Assembly: GCF_036227485.1 (NCBI RefSeq)
Contig: NZ_CP109479.1
Coordinates: forward strand, 6,634,001-6,698,000
Direction: 5' to 3'
DNA: 64,000 nt
Source: Streptomyces sp. NBC_01451
GTDB taxonomy: Bacteria; Actinomycetota; Actinomycetes; Streptomycetales; Streptomycetaceae
Shown here: positions 16,804 through 24,883 of the stretch, in pieces
Position numbering within the stretch: position 1 is the stretch's first letter
How the letters are laid out: each line of letters starts with the position of its first letter
Made by a program: the position numbers and the translations under genes
The notes under the pieces: model-generated
The model's database searches: none
Seen by the model: only the letters and a program-made list of their open reading frames with translations
What the model was told of the DNA's origin: nothing

Positions 16804-17655
16804 ATGGACTTGGGAACACCGGGGGAAAAACACGAGCCAGTCGTGCTCGATGAGGTCGTGCTCAATGAGCAGGCTCCTTGGTCGGAATTCGACTCGGACG
16901 CCTACGTCGCCGGCAACTATCACGAGCTGCAGGCCGCGGACGCCGAGATCATCTCGATCATGCGTGATCACTTCGGTGGCTACTTCGCTGAGCATCCCGA
17001 TCCGGTCATCGGCGTCGATGTGGGAGCGGGTGCCAACCTCTACCCCGCGCTCGCCATGCTGCCGTGGTGCAAGGAGATCACGCTCTTCGAGCACGCACCC
17101 CGGAACCTGGCCTATCTGACGAGACAGCTGGAGCCGGAGTCGTACGACAAGAACTGGGACCAGTTCTGGGAAGCTCTGCGCGAGAACCGGGAATACGCCG
17201 AGTTCAAGGGGGACCCGAGGGAAAGGTTCCGCGAGGTCGTCCGGGTCGCGCCCGCCAACATCCTCGCCTCCGACCTCGGTGAACAGCTCCGCGAGAAGCG
17301 GGAGGCCTGGTCGGTCGGGACCATGTTCTTCGTCGCCGAGTCGATGACCACCGAGGAGGAGGAGTTCAGGCGCGGCGTGGCGTGCTTCATGCGTGCGCTC
17401 GCGCCCGGAGCTCCTTTCTTCGCGGCGTTCATGGAACATTCGGAGGGGTATCACGCGGGTGACGCGTTCTTCCCCGCGTGTGACGTGGGCGAATCGGAGG
17501 TGCTGGAAAGCCTGGAGCCGTTCGCCGGGAAGAGCGGAACACTTCACGTCAGGCGGCTCAGGACTCCGGTAAAAGTACGGGCCGGCTATTCGGGCATGAT
17601 CGTCGCCTATGGCCGCCGAAATTCGGATTCGGATGACGATATTCCGGAATGCTAG
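16804..17655 (+). CDS. SCO2525-family SAM-dependent methyltransferase
   Basis: 283 aa. SAM-binding motif I reads VIGVDVGAGANLYPAL (about 68-83); FDSDAYVAGNY near residue 30 and the overall layout resemble the NNMT/PNMT/TEMT group of small-molecule methyltransferases. I recognise the family as SCO2525-like; substrate unknown. Starts an apparent six-gene run with the P-loop protein and other unknowns, with 77 nt to the next gene. The acetyltransferase upstream is divergent, so the promoter lies in 16559-16803. Confidence 0.85.
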   Translation: MDLGTPGEKHEPVVLDEVVLNEQAPWSEFDSDAYVAGNYHELQAADAEIISIMRDHFGGYFAEHPDPVIGVDVGAGANLYPALAMLPWCKEITLFEHAPRNLAYLTRQLEPESYDKNWDQFWEALRENREYAEFKGDPRERFREVVRVAPANILASDLGEQLREKREAWSVGTMFFVAESMTTEEEEFRRGVACFMRALAPGAPFFAAFMEHSEGYHAGDAFFPACDVGESEVLESLEPFAGKSGTLHVRRLRTPVKVRAGYSGMIVAYGRRNSDSDDDIPEC

Positions 17656-17732
17656 ACAGGTAGCAGTACCTGCGAACAACCCGTGGTGACTCCGAACAAA
17701 ACATGGCAGCGCGGCCTGGTGAGGGGCATGGC

Positions 17733-19574
17733 ATGCAGATCAAGCCACGCCAGCATCTGCTGGACGTCTGGCAGGCGGTTGGCCGGCACTCGTTCGACAG
17801 TGGCGGCTGGGCCTGGGGCAAGTGGGGCGGGCAGAGCAGTGTGGCCGATGCCGAGCGGCTGCTCTGCCTGCTCTACCCGGCCACCGAGATCCCGGCGTTC
17901 CGGCTCGACGACCCGGACACGACACAGGACGACGTCCAGAAGGCGCTCCGGCGGGCCGGCGGCCGGCTGGAGATCCCGGTGAACGTGCTGACGGCCACGG
18001 CCGAGTTCATGCGCAACCACACCGGGGACGACAAGAGGCCGACCTTCGCGGGCGGTTACTACTTCCACTCGCGGGACAGCGCCCAGGAGCTCACCCCCGA
18101 ACAGCGTGAACTCGGCGTGGTGGACAGCTATTCGATGTCGGTCACCCTCTGCCTCGCCACCCTCGGCTTCCTCAAGATCTACGAGACGAAGACGCGCCGT
18201 ACCGAGGTGCTGGAACTCATCCAGGAACTCCGGGCGGCCACCAGCACCAGGCTGACGGCGGCCATGGTGAGTCTGCTGCGGTCGTTCACCGTCAACGTCT
18301 TCGACGCGGACTCCTCGCAGGGCAGAACGCTCTCCGAACTCCTGGGCCAGGGACGGCTGTCCCAGCGGATGGTCCTGCAGAAGTTCCAGCGCCGCTTCGA
18401 GGCCCTGCGCGCCATCGTCAGCGAGAGCCTCGTCCTCGGTGTCGACGTCGAGGAAGGCCTCGCGGACCAGAACCAGCTCTTCGAGTGCGGCTGGGCCTGG
18501 AGCCTGGTCAAGGACGCGCCCGAGGTGGAGACCGACGAACCGATCGGCCCCCAGCCGCCCGGCGTCGCCAACGCCGTGCCCTACCTCTACTTCACCGTCG
18601 TCGCCCTCGACGGCATCGCGGACCTGTTCTCCGACCGCACCCTGACCCTGGGCCTGCTCAACGCCGAACAGCAGAAGCTCGCCGAGGCGTTACGACTGCG
18701 CTGGGAGATCACCCAGCAGTACTGGTCGGCCATCGCCCGCTTCGACGCCGACCGCTGGCCCCTGGAGGACATTCCCTGGCGTACGACAGGGCAGAAGCTG
18801 GAGTCCGAGTACTTCTCCCTCTCCGTCGCCGCCATCCTCGTATTCGACCTGGTCCGCCGCCGTGCCACCGACGACGACCTGACCCGCACGGTCGGCATCA
18901 TGGAGCGGCTCGCCGAGCGCGGGCGCATCACCAGCCGGATGACCGGTACCGACAAGGCCGTTGAGCTGCACAATCCCGGGATCGTCCTGCCGCTCCAGGG
19001 CAGTGAACGCATAGGGCCGCCCATGCAGTGGCGGATGAACGACTTCTCCGCCCAACTCCTCAAGCGGACCATCCAGTTGTGCACGCTCTCCCGCAACCTC
19101 GTCTCGCACGACCGGCTGCTGCGGCTGGCCGAGGACATCTTCGGGCACATGTGGAAGCGCCGGATCGGCGACGGCGACGGCGTCGACCTGTGGGACAACG
19201 TGCACGCCGTCTATCCCGGGTCGCCCGCCTCCGACCGCCCGGTGTCCTGGAGCGTCACCGAGCGCGTCACCGAGTGCCTGGTCAGTGCCCACCAGCTGTA
19301 CCGGCAGCCACCGATCCGCAGTGCCGAACTGGGCGTCCTGGCAAGGGCGTTGCTCAGCGAGTCGACCCACCTGCTGGGCAACGAACAGATGGAACCGGCG
19401 CCCGCGTCCGAGGGTAGGCGCGGCATGGACCTCAAGGGCATCGAGGTCAAACTGCGCCGGGCCCGGCAGCTCATCGACGAACAGCCCGGCACCGCCTGCG
19501 CGTTGACCCTCGATGTACTCGGACAGCTCGACGCCCTCGCCCGGGCCCGCGACGCGGCGACCCAGGGGGCGTGA
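17733..19574 (+). CDS. SCO2524-family protein, unknown function
   Basis: 613 aa from ATG 17733 (GAGGGG 5 nt upstream; ATG 17703 is also in frame). Mostly alpha-helical by composition, with no signal peptide or membrane segment. Trp-rich N-terminus (GGWAWGKWGG), and a weakly repeated element later (CGWAWSLVKDAP). No catalytic motif recognised. It has an in-frame TTA leucine codon at 18690-18692 (codon 320). Ends 3 nt before the variant P-loop gene. Assigned to the SCO2524 family by content and gene order from memory. Confidence 0.78.
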   Translation: MQIKPRQHLLDVWQAVGRHSFDSGGWAWGKWGGQSSVADAERLLCLLYPATEIPAFRLDDPDTTQDDVQKALRRAGGRLEIPVNVLTATAEFMRNHTGDDKRPTFAGGYYFHSRDSAQELTPEQRELGVVDSYSMSVTLCLATLGFLKIYETKTRRTEVLELIQELRAATSTRLTAAMVSLLRSFTVNVFDADSSQGRTLSELLGQGRLSQRMVLQKFQRRFEALRAIVSESLVLGVDVEEGLADQNQLFECGWAWSLVKDAPEVETDEPIGPQPPGVANAVPYLYFTVVALDGIADLFSDRTLTLGLLNAEQQKLAEALRLRWEITQQYWSAIARFDADRWPLEDIPWRTTGQKLESEYFSLSVAAILVFDLVRRRATDDDLTRTVGIMERLAERGRITSRMTGTDKAVELHNPGIVLPLQGSERIGPPMQWRMNDFSAQLLKRTIQLCTLSRNLVSHDRLLRLAEDIFGHMWKRRIGDGDGVDLWDNVHAVYPGSPASDRPVSWSVTERVTECLVSAHQLYRQPPIRSAELGVLARALLSESTHLLGNEQMEPAPASEGRRGMDLKGIEVKLRRARQLIDEQPGTACALTLDVLGQLDALARARDAATQGA

Positions 19575-19577
19575 AGC

Positions 19578-20495
19578 ATGCTCGTCTTCGCCGCCTCCGA
19601 CAAGGGAGGCACAGGCCGCTCGGTCACCAGCGCCAATCTCGCCTACCACCGGGCGCTCGCCGGTGACGACGTCTGCTACCTGGACTTCGACTTCGGGTCG
19701 CCCACCGCCGCCGCCGTCTTCGACGTCGACCTGGCGCAGCTAGAGGTCGACGACCGCGGCCTGCACTCCTATCTGGACGGCGGTGTCGGCGAACCGGCCC
19801 GCATCGACGTCTGGGCGGAGACCGAACACCGGGTGCTGACCAACCGGCCACCCGGCTCGGGCCGCCTCGTGCTCATGCCCGGTGACCTGGGCGGCAGCGA
19901 GTTCTCCATCACCGGCGAGAACCTGCGTCGCTGCGTCGACCTGCTGCTGCGGCTCAACGGCGAGTTCGACCTGATAATCGTCGACCTGAGCGCCGGCCGC
20001 AGCTATGCCGTCGAAATGGCCCTCAATGCCACCGCGCAATCGCAGTTACGCGGCATCGACGCCCGCTGGCTGGTCTTCCACCGCTGGACCCGCCAGCATG
20101 TGATGGCCGCCGCCGGGCTGGTCTTCGGCCCGCGCGGCATCGTGGCCGGCGGCATCGCCCGGGGTCACAGTGAGGAGGCGTTGCGCGGCGCCATCCGCTT
20201 CGTACGGGCCGCGGTGCCCGACCCCGAGTCCTCCCTGTGGTCGCAGGTGGCGCCCACCCAGTCGGCGTGGATGCGCGAGTGCGACGCGGACCTCCAGGCG
20301 CTCGCCTCCAACCGCGGCATCGGATACACGCAAGTGCTGGGCTCCGTACCGCTGGAGCCCGTCCTGCAGTGGCGCGAGCAGCTCATCACCGACGAGGACG
20401 TCCTCGACAGCCAGATCGCCAACATGGAGACCTGGCAGGCGATGAGCGACCTCGCCGGACGGCTCACCGACGACAAGTACTGGGGGCAGCCGTGA
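19578..20495 (+). CDS. SCO2523-family variant P-loop (MinD/ParA-like) protein
   Basis: 305 aa. N-terminal deviant Walker A SDKGGTGRSVTSAN (7-20): the signature lysine KGG is kept but the usual GKT/S becomes GRS. Followed by the switch-I-like strand YLDFDFGSPTA and Walker B DLIIVDLS. This is the fold of SIMIBI ATPases that position or assemble partners on membranes and nucleoid. The Lys-to-Arg change may reduce hydrolysis. An in-frame TTA codon lies at 20046-20048 (codon 157). Overlaps the next gene by GTGA. Partner proteins are probably its operon neighbours. Confidence 0.88.
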   Translation: MLVFAASDKGGTGRSVTSANLAYHRALAGDDVCYLDFDFGSPTAAAVFDVDLAQLEVDDRGLHSYLDGGVGEPARIDVWAETEHRVLTNRPPGSGRLVLMPGDLGGSEFSITGENLRRCVDLLLRLNGEFDLIIVDLSAGRSYAVEMALNATAQSQLRGIDARWLVFHRWTRQHVMAAAGLVFGPRGIVAGGIARGHSEEALRGAIRFVRAAVPDPESSLWSQVAPTQSAWMRECDADLQALASNRGIGYTQVLGSVPLEPVLQWREQLITDEDVLDSQIANMETWQAMSDLAGRLTDDKYWGQP

Positions 20496-21448
20496 CCGGC
20501 CCGGTGTTCCGCGAGACCGCGGCCGAACCCCGTACCCAGTCCGTACCGCTGTCCCATCTCTCCCTGGAACTGGGCCACTTGTACATGGAGGACTTCGCGG
20601 CCGGCCCCGAGCGGCTGCGTGAGTACTTCGCCGAGGTACGGGTCTGGGCGGACGCGGCCAGGGCCTCCGCCGCCCGGCGGCTGGGCGGCAAACGGCCCCG
20701 GATCAGCACCTGTTTCCTCATCGACGACTACTTCACCCGCTTCTCCACCCCCGCCGAACTGATCCCGCAGATCCTCGCCGAGTCCGACCGCGCCGGACTC
20801 ACCATCGACTACCTGGCCCGCGAGTCGGGCTGCGCCGTCGCAGACAAGGTGGAGCTGGCCGAGTCCGTGATGCACCGCCTCGTCGAGTCCCCGCCGCCGG
20901 GCACCTACGGCTCCCGCCCGCCGGTCGGCGACACCGGTTGGCTCGCCAACGGACAGCGCACCCCCGGCTCACGCACCGCCATGTCCGAGGTCACCGAGTG
21001 GCAGCCGCCGCACGAGACCGCGGCCCGCGTCCACTCCGTCTTCATGGACGTCGAGTTGTGGTCGGAGCGGAACGGCGGACGCCTGTGGTCCTGCCCGTTC
21101 CTCGCCGCCGTCTGGCAGCTGGCCCGCCTCGGACTGCTGCGCCACTGCGGGGAACCTGTGCTGGTCCCGCGCGCCCGGCCCACCGGTGGCTTCCCCCACG
21201 ACTGGGACGAACTGCCCCCGCTGCTGCAACTCACCGACTCCGCAACGCCGTTCAGCGCCTACCGCACCTGCAGTCTGGTGGGGAACCGGTTCCTGGCCGT
21301 CGAGGACGCGGTCCGGCTCATCCTCGACCAGGTCGACGTGGACACCGGCGCACTGGCCCAGGCCGACGAGCGTTCCGCCCGGGAGGGCGTGCCGGTGCCC
21401 GAGGCGGTCGCCCAGCGTGCCACGTACGTCTTCTACGAGGAGCCCTGA
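20492..21448 (+). CDS. SCO2522-family protein, unknown function
   Basis: 318 aa from GTG 20492 in a GTGA overlap with the P-loop gene. Soluble; conserved-looking regions include SLELGHLYMEDF and RISTCFLIDDYFTRF, the latter a hydrophobic strand ending in a DDY acidic pair that could be a metal or substrate site. No named domain recognised. Translational coupling indicates co-synthesis in fixed ratio with the P-loop protein. Confidence 0.8.
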   Translation: MTGPVFRETAAEPRTQSVPLSHLSLELGHLYMEDFAAGPERLREYFAEVRVWADAARASAARRLGGKRPRISTCFLIDDYFTRFSTPAELIPQILAESDRAGLTIDYLARESGCAVADKVELAESVMHRLVESPPPGTYGSRPPVGDTGWLANGQRTPGSRTAMSEVTEWQPPHETAARVHSVFMDVELWSERNGGRLWSCPFLAAVWQLARLGLLRHCGEPVLVPRARPTGGFPHDWDELPPLLQLTDSATPFSAYRTCSLVGNRFLAVEDAVRLILDQVDVDTGALAQADERSAREGVPVPEAVAQRATYVFYEEP

Positions 21449-21449
21449 C

Positions 21450-22418
21450 ATGAGGCCCCGCGCGGACATCGCGGCCCCCGTCCTCGCCTGCGGCGAGGTG
21501 CGCACCTGTCTGCTGCCCGCCTTCCAGGCGCTGGACAGCCGCACCGCCGCCCAACTGCTCAGGCTGCGCGCCGACGAACGCGTCCGGGTCTCCGAGCGGC
21601 CCAACCTGTACGCGCTCTCGCCCGACGTACTCACCGGCGTCGACTGCCCGCTGCCCACCGCCAACGGCGCCAGGGTCCGGGCCGTCGGTACGGTGGCGGC
21701 CCGCGCCGCGCTCACCGAGGGGCGTGTTCTCCAGACCACGGCCTACTTCCGGATCCCGGCCACGGGACCCGACGTACGCCGGCCGTGGGGGCACTACCTC
21801 GTACGGCCCGGAGTTCTCGAACCCTTCGGGAAGCTGCCCGAAAAGGCGGTCGTGGAAGGCGTTCTGAAAGACAGTCAGCGAGGCGCGCTGGACCTCGGGA
21901 TGATCGCCGAGAGCCTGCTCGCCCAGCTGCTGAGGCACCCGCTGCTCGACCAGAAGGTTCCTTTCAAGTCCCGCCGCACACAACTGCGTTGGGCGGCACT
22001 GCGGGCTCCGGACGGCGCGGGGGCGTCGATCGAGAGTTTCGTGGTGTCCGACGAGGGCCTGCGGACGATGCGGTTGCGGGTGCCGGACGGTACGGAGACG
22101 GCTGCGGTGGCAGGACTCTGCGAGGACTTCGCGCTGCACGACTGGCTGCTCACGACCGTGGTCCGCATGCTCGACCGCAGCCGGACCGGACCGGTGGACG
22201 GGCCGGAGTCGATCCTCGCGCTCCGCCCCGCCGTCGACCACCTGCTGCACGTGTGGATGCCGCGCGCCCGGGTGGACCGGGACCTCGGCCACCTGTGGGA
22301 CGTACTCGAACAGGAGCCGGGTTTCACCCGCCAGTGGCAGACCCTGGTTCAACGCATCCGCGATCAACTGGCCGTCCAGACAATTCCGTTACTCCACAAG
22401 GCGCTGGCCATGAGCTGA
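21450..22418 (+). CDS. SCO2521-family protein, unknown function
   Basis: 322 aa, ATG 1 nt after the previous stop with GAGGAG upstream. Soluble mixed alpha/beta protein, no signal peptide. In-frame TTA codon at 22389-22391, near its end (codon 314). No catalytic motif recognised. Family assignment from gene order and general resemblance. Contains a short Arg/Trp pattern (FKSRRTQLRWAALRAP) in the middle. Confidence 0.78.
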   Translation: MRPRADIAAPVLACGEVRTCLLPAFQALDSRTAAQLLRLRADERVRVSERPNLYALSPDVLTGVDCPLPTANGARVRAVGTVAARAALTEGRVLQTTAYFRIPATGPDVRRPWGHYLVRPGVLEPFGKLPEKAVVEGVLKDSQRGALDLGMIAESLLAQLLRHPLLDQKVPFKSRRTQLRWAALRAPDGAGASIESFVVSDEGLRTMRLRVPDGTETAAVAGLCEDFALHDWLLTTVVRMLDRSRTGPVDGPESILALRPAVDHLLHVWMPRARVDRDLGHLWDVLEQEPGFTRQWQTLVQRIRDQLAVQTIPLLHKALAMS

Positions 22419-22455
22419 CGCCGAATCTTCGAAACACCCGACGGGGGAGGTTGAG

Positions 22456-23511
22456 GTGAACGGAGCACAACAGGCACAACAGGCACAGCAAGCGCTACGA
22501 GCACAACAGGCACAGCAAGCCCAGCAAGCACAGTTGCAGGCCGTGGCAGGGCGACAGGAGCGCAACTCCAAGCTGCTGCGCAAGACACTGATCACGTCTC
22601 TGGTGTCCGCGAGCACCTACGTACTCACCAACGTGCTCAACCGGAACGCGGACGAGGTCTGGAAGCTGACCGTGACCGTCGTCATCGGCGGCGCGGCCCT
22701 GATAGTCCAGTACCTGATGGACTTCGAGGAGCGGCTCAACTCGATGGAGCAGAGCCTCTCCGCGCACCACGGGGAGCTGCGGACCGCGGTCGAGAAGAGC
22801 TTCGCGGGGATCAACGAGGCGACCGAACTGTTCAGTCAGGTGGACCGTTCGGTGCTGCGCTCCGACGGGGTGACCCGACTGGCGCGTGCCTACACGCAGT
22901 TGGGGCACCAGGAGTCGGAACTGGTGAAGACCTTCTCCCAGGAGGAGATCGGCCGTCTCGCCACCCAGATGGAGAGCCTCAGCTCCGGCAGCGTGACCTG
23001 CATGGGCGAGAACAACGACTGGCTGATCGACCTCACCACCTGTGTCGGGACCTCTATCGACGCCACCAGCACGGACGTCGACCGGCAGTTCTGGTACAGC
23101 GAGGCCGCGAGCCGCTATCTGAAGGCGCAGGAGGACGCGTTCCGCAACCGGAACGTGACGGTGCGGCGGCTGTTCCTCGTACGGACCCAGGCGGAGGTCA
23201 CCGAGGAGCTGGAACGGCTCTGCCAGAGCCACCGGGACCTGGGAATCCAGACGCGCATCGCCGTCCGGGAGTCGCTGGCCCCGAGTGCCAGGCTCCGGAT
23301 GACGAACGACTTCATCGTCTTCGACGGTGAACTCTGCTACGAGACGACGCCGGACATGGACCAGAAGCCGGCCGAGACCAGCCTCAAGACGGACAAGGAG
23401 CACATAGAGGAGCGGGTCAACCGGTTCAACGTCATCTGGGACGCCACGGAACCCGTCAACGCGCCCGGCGCGGCCCCCGGTGCCGCCAGCGCGGGTTCGG
23501 GCTCCGCGTAG
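22456..23511 (+). CDS. Membrane-anchored protein with Gln-rich N-terminus and possible degenerate PLD-like domain
   Basis: 351 aa from GTG 22456 (GGGGGAGG upstream). Residues 1-25 are AQQ repeats; two hydrophobic helices follow (about 38-55 and 65-83), then a coiled-coil-like segment (about 84-150). The C-terminal domain (about 170-330) has the spacing of an inactive phospholipase-D-like module: surface helix RYLKAQEDAFRNRNVTVRRLFLV, then QTRIAVRES and NDFIVFDGELCYE, with no HKD motif. The fold assignment is tentative. Last gene of the SCO2525-2521-like run, 37 nt after its neighbour; it may tether the soluble partners to the membrane. Confidence 0.72.
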   Translation: MNGAQQAQQAQQALRAQQAQQAQQAQLQAVAGRQERNSKLLRKTLITSLVSASTYVLTNVLNRNADEVWKLTVTVVIGGAALIVQYLMDFEERLNSMEQSLSAHHGELRTAVEKSFAGINEATELFSQVDRSVLRSDGVTRLARAYTQLGHQESELVKTFSQEEIGRLATQMESLSSGSVTCMGENNDWLIDLTTCVGTSIDATSTDVDRQFWYSEAASRYLKAQEDAFRNRNVTVRRLFLVRTQAEVTEELERLCQSHRDLGIQTRIAVRESLAPSARLRMTNDFIVFDGELCYETTPDMDQKPAETSLKTDKEHIEERVNRFNVIWDATEPVNAPGAAPGAASAGSGSA

Positions 23512-23554
23512 GGGTTTGTTGTCCGTACGGCTGACGGCGGTGCCGCTGTCAGCC

Positions 23555-23631
23555 CAGCGGCCAGCGGCCAGCGGCCAGCGGCCAGCGGCCAGCGGCCAAC
23601 GCCCAACGCCCAACGGCCAACGGCCAGCGGT
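23555..23631 (+). repeat. Heptamer tandem repeat, 11 units
   Basis: Eleven consecutive 7-bp units: six exact CAGCGGC (23555-23596), then CAACGCC twice, CAACGGC twice and CAGCGGT. Lies in the 267-nt gap between convergent genes. Being a heptamer it cycles through all frames. Confidence 0.95.
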
Positions 23632-23768
23632 CACGGGGGCACGCGCGCCGTGGTGGGTGAACCGGGCTCGCACGCCGACGTCCTGGCCGAACAGTCGAGT
23701 GGCTGAACGGCCGGGCCGGAAGGCGTGCATACCGTTGTGGGTCGGCGCCGGAGTCTCGACCCCGAACG

Positions 23769-23798
23769 GGCCTTGTCCTCAGGCGCCGGACGGGCTGG
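23769..23798 (-). repeat. Dispersed Streptomyces GC-rich repeat, copy 1
   Basis: 30 nt (core CGCCGGACGGGCTG) matching 26 of 30 positions with 42556-42585. From memory this sequence is common after Streptomyces genes. Here it overlaps the 3' end of the reductase gene and supplies its last residues (SPSGA) and stop codon. Confidence 0.75.
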
Positions 23799-24705
23799 AG
23801 AGGTGCTGTTCGGCGGAGCCGAAGTAGTGGTCCGCCGTCAGGTCTGTCAGCAGTCCGTCCTCCACGGGGTGCCACCCCAGGCGCTCGCGGGTCGCCGTGC
23901 TCGACGCCGGGATGTCCAGGGCGAAGAAGCCGCCCAGCCAGCCGAAGTGGCCGTGCACGTCCTCGTCCGGTATCGACTTCACCGGCACTCCCAGCCCCCG
24001 CCCGATGGCCTCGGCGATCTCGCGCACCGGGACGCTCTCCTCGGCGACCCCGTGCAGCCGGGTCCCCGCCGGGGCCGACTCCAGGGCCAGCCGGAACAGC
24101 CGGGCGACGTCGAGGCGGTGGGCGGCGGCCCAGCGGTTGGTGCCGTCGCCCGGGTAGGCGGAGACGCCCTTGGCGCGGGCGATGTCGACGAGCCGCGGCA
24201 CGAAACCGTGGTCCCCCGCGCCGTGTACGGAGGGCGGCAGCCGTACGGCCGACGCCCGCACCCCGCGCTCCGCGAACCGCATGACCGCCGCCTCGGAGGC
24301 GAGCCGGAACATACCGGACCTCGCGGGGTCGCCCGGGTTGTCCTCCGTCGCCACCACCCCCGGCGAGAAGGCGGTGCCCGAGCAGATGAGGAGAGGCCGC
24401 CCGGAGTCCACCAGCGCCTCGCCCAACGTCTCGACCGCCCGCAGGTCGGTCCGCGCGGCCTCCGCGAAGTCGCGGAAGTCATGGACGTACGCGGTGTGGA
24501 TCACGCCCTCCGAGGCCGCGGCCCCCGCCCGCAGACTGTCGAGGTCGTCCAGGTCACCCCGGTGGACCTCGGCACCGGCCTCCTTCAGTGAGGCGGCGGA
24601 CCCGTCGGAGCGGGCCATCCCGACCACCTCGTGACCCGCGCCGAGCAACTCCCGTACGACGGCGGACCCGACGAATCCGCTCGCCCCGGTGACGAACACA
24701 CGCAT
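23779..24705 (-). CDS. NAD(P)-dependent epimerase/dehydratase-type oxidoreductase (extended SDR)
   Basis: 308 aa. Rossmann nucleotide motif GASGFVGSAVVRELL at the start, then RSDGSA where an Arg may favour NADP. The usual YxxxK catalytic pair is not obvious, placing it with atypical SDRs (SDR family used for NmrA-like or 3-beta-HSD-like reductases). Divergent from the LysR regulator at 24884, which probably controls it. Its final residues derive from a dispersed intergenic repeat. Confidence 0.88.
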   Translation of the reverse strand: MRVFVTGASGFVGSAVVRELLGAGHEVVGMARSDGSAASLKEAGAEVHRGDLDDLDSLRAGAAASEGVIHTAYVHDFRDFAEAARTDLRAVETLGEALVDSGRPLLICSGTAFSPGVVATEDNPGDPARSGMFRLASEAAVMRFAERGVRASAVRLPPSVHGAGDHGFVPRLVDIARAKGVSAYPGDGTNRWAAAHRLDVARLFRLALESAPAGTRLHGVAEESVPVREIAEAIGRGLGVPVKSIPDEDVHGHFGWLGGFFALDIPASSTATRERLGWHPVEDGLLTDLTADHYFGSAEQHLSSPSGA

Positions 24706-24883
24706 GATGAAATCCCCTTGGATGTCGGCCTGTTGATGGCGGCCGGTGTGCTTTCAGCGTGCGGGCGGAGCCCGTCGCGCGTCCAAGACCCGTTTCGGAA
24801 CAGGCAATACGGATCAGGCATCACGGCAGCTCGGAGTCGGTTTGCGGAAGCCGCGTGCCCAACTGTCCCGATACGCTGGCCAC

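Noticed and set aside
23555-23631. CRISPR array
   Set aside because: The 7-bp units have no spacers and no cas genes are nearby.
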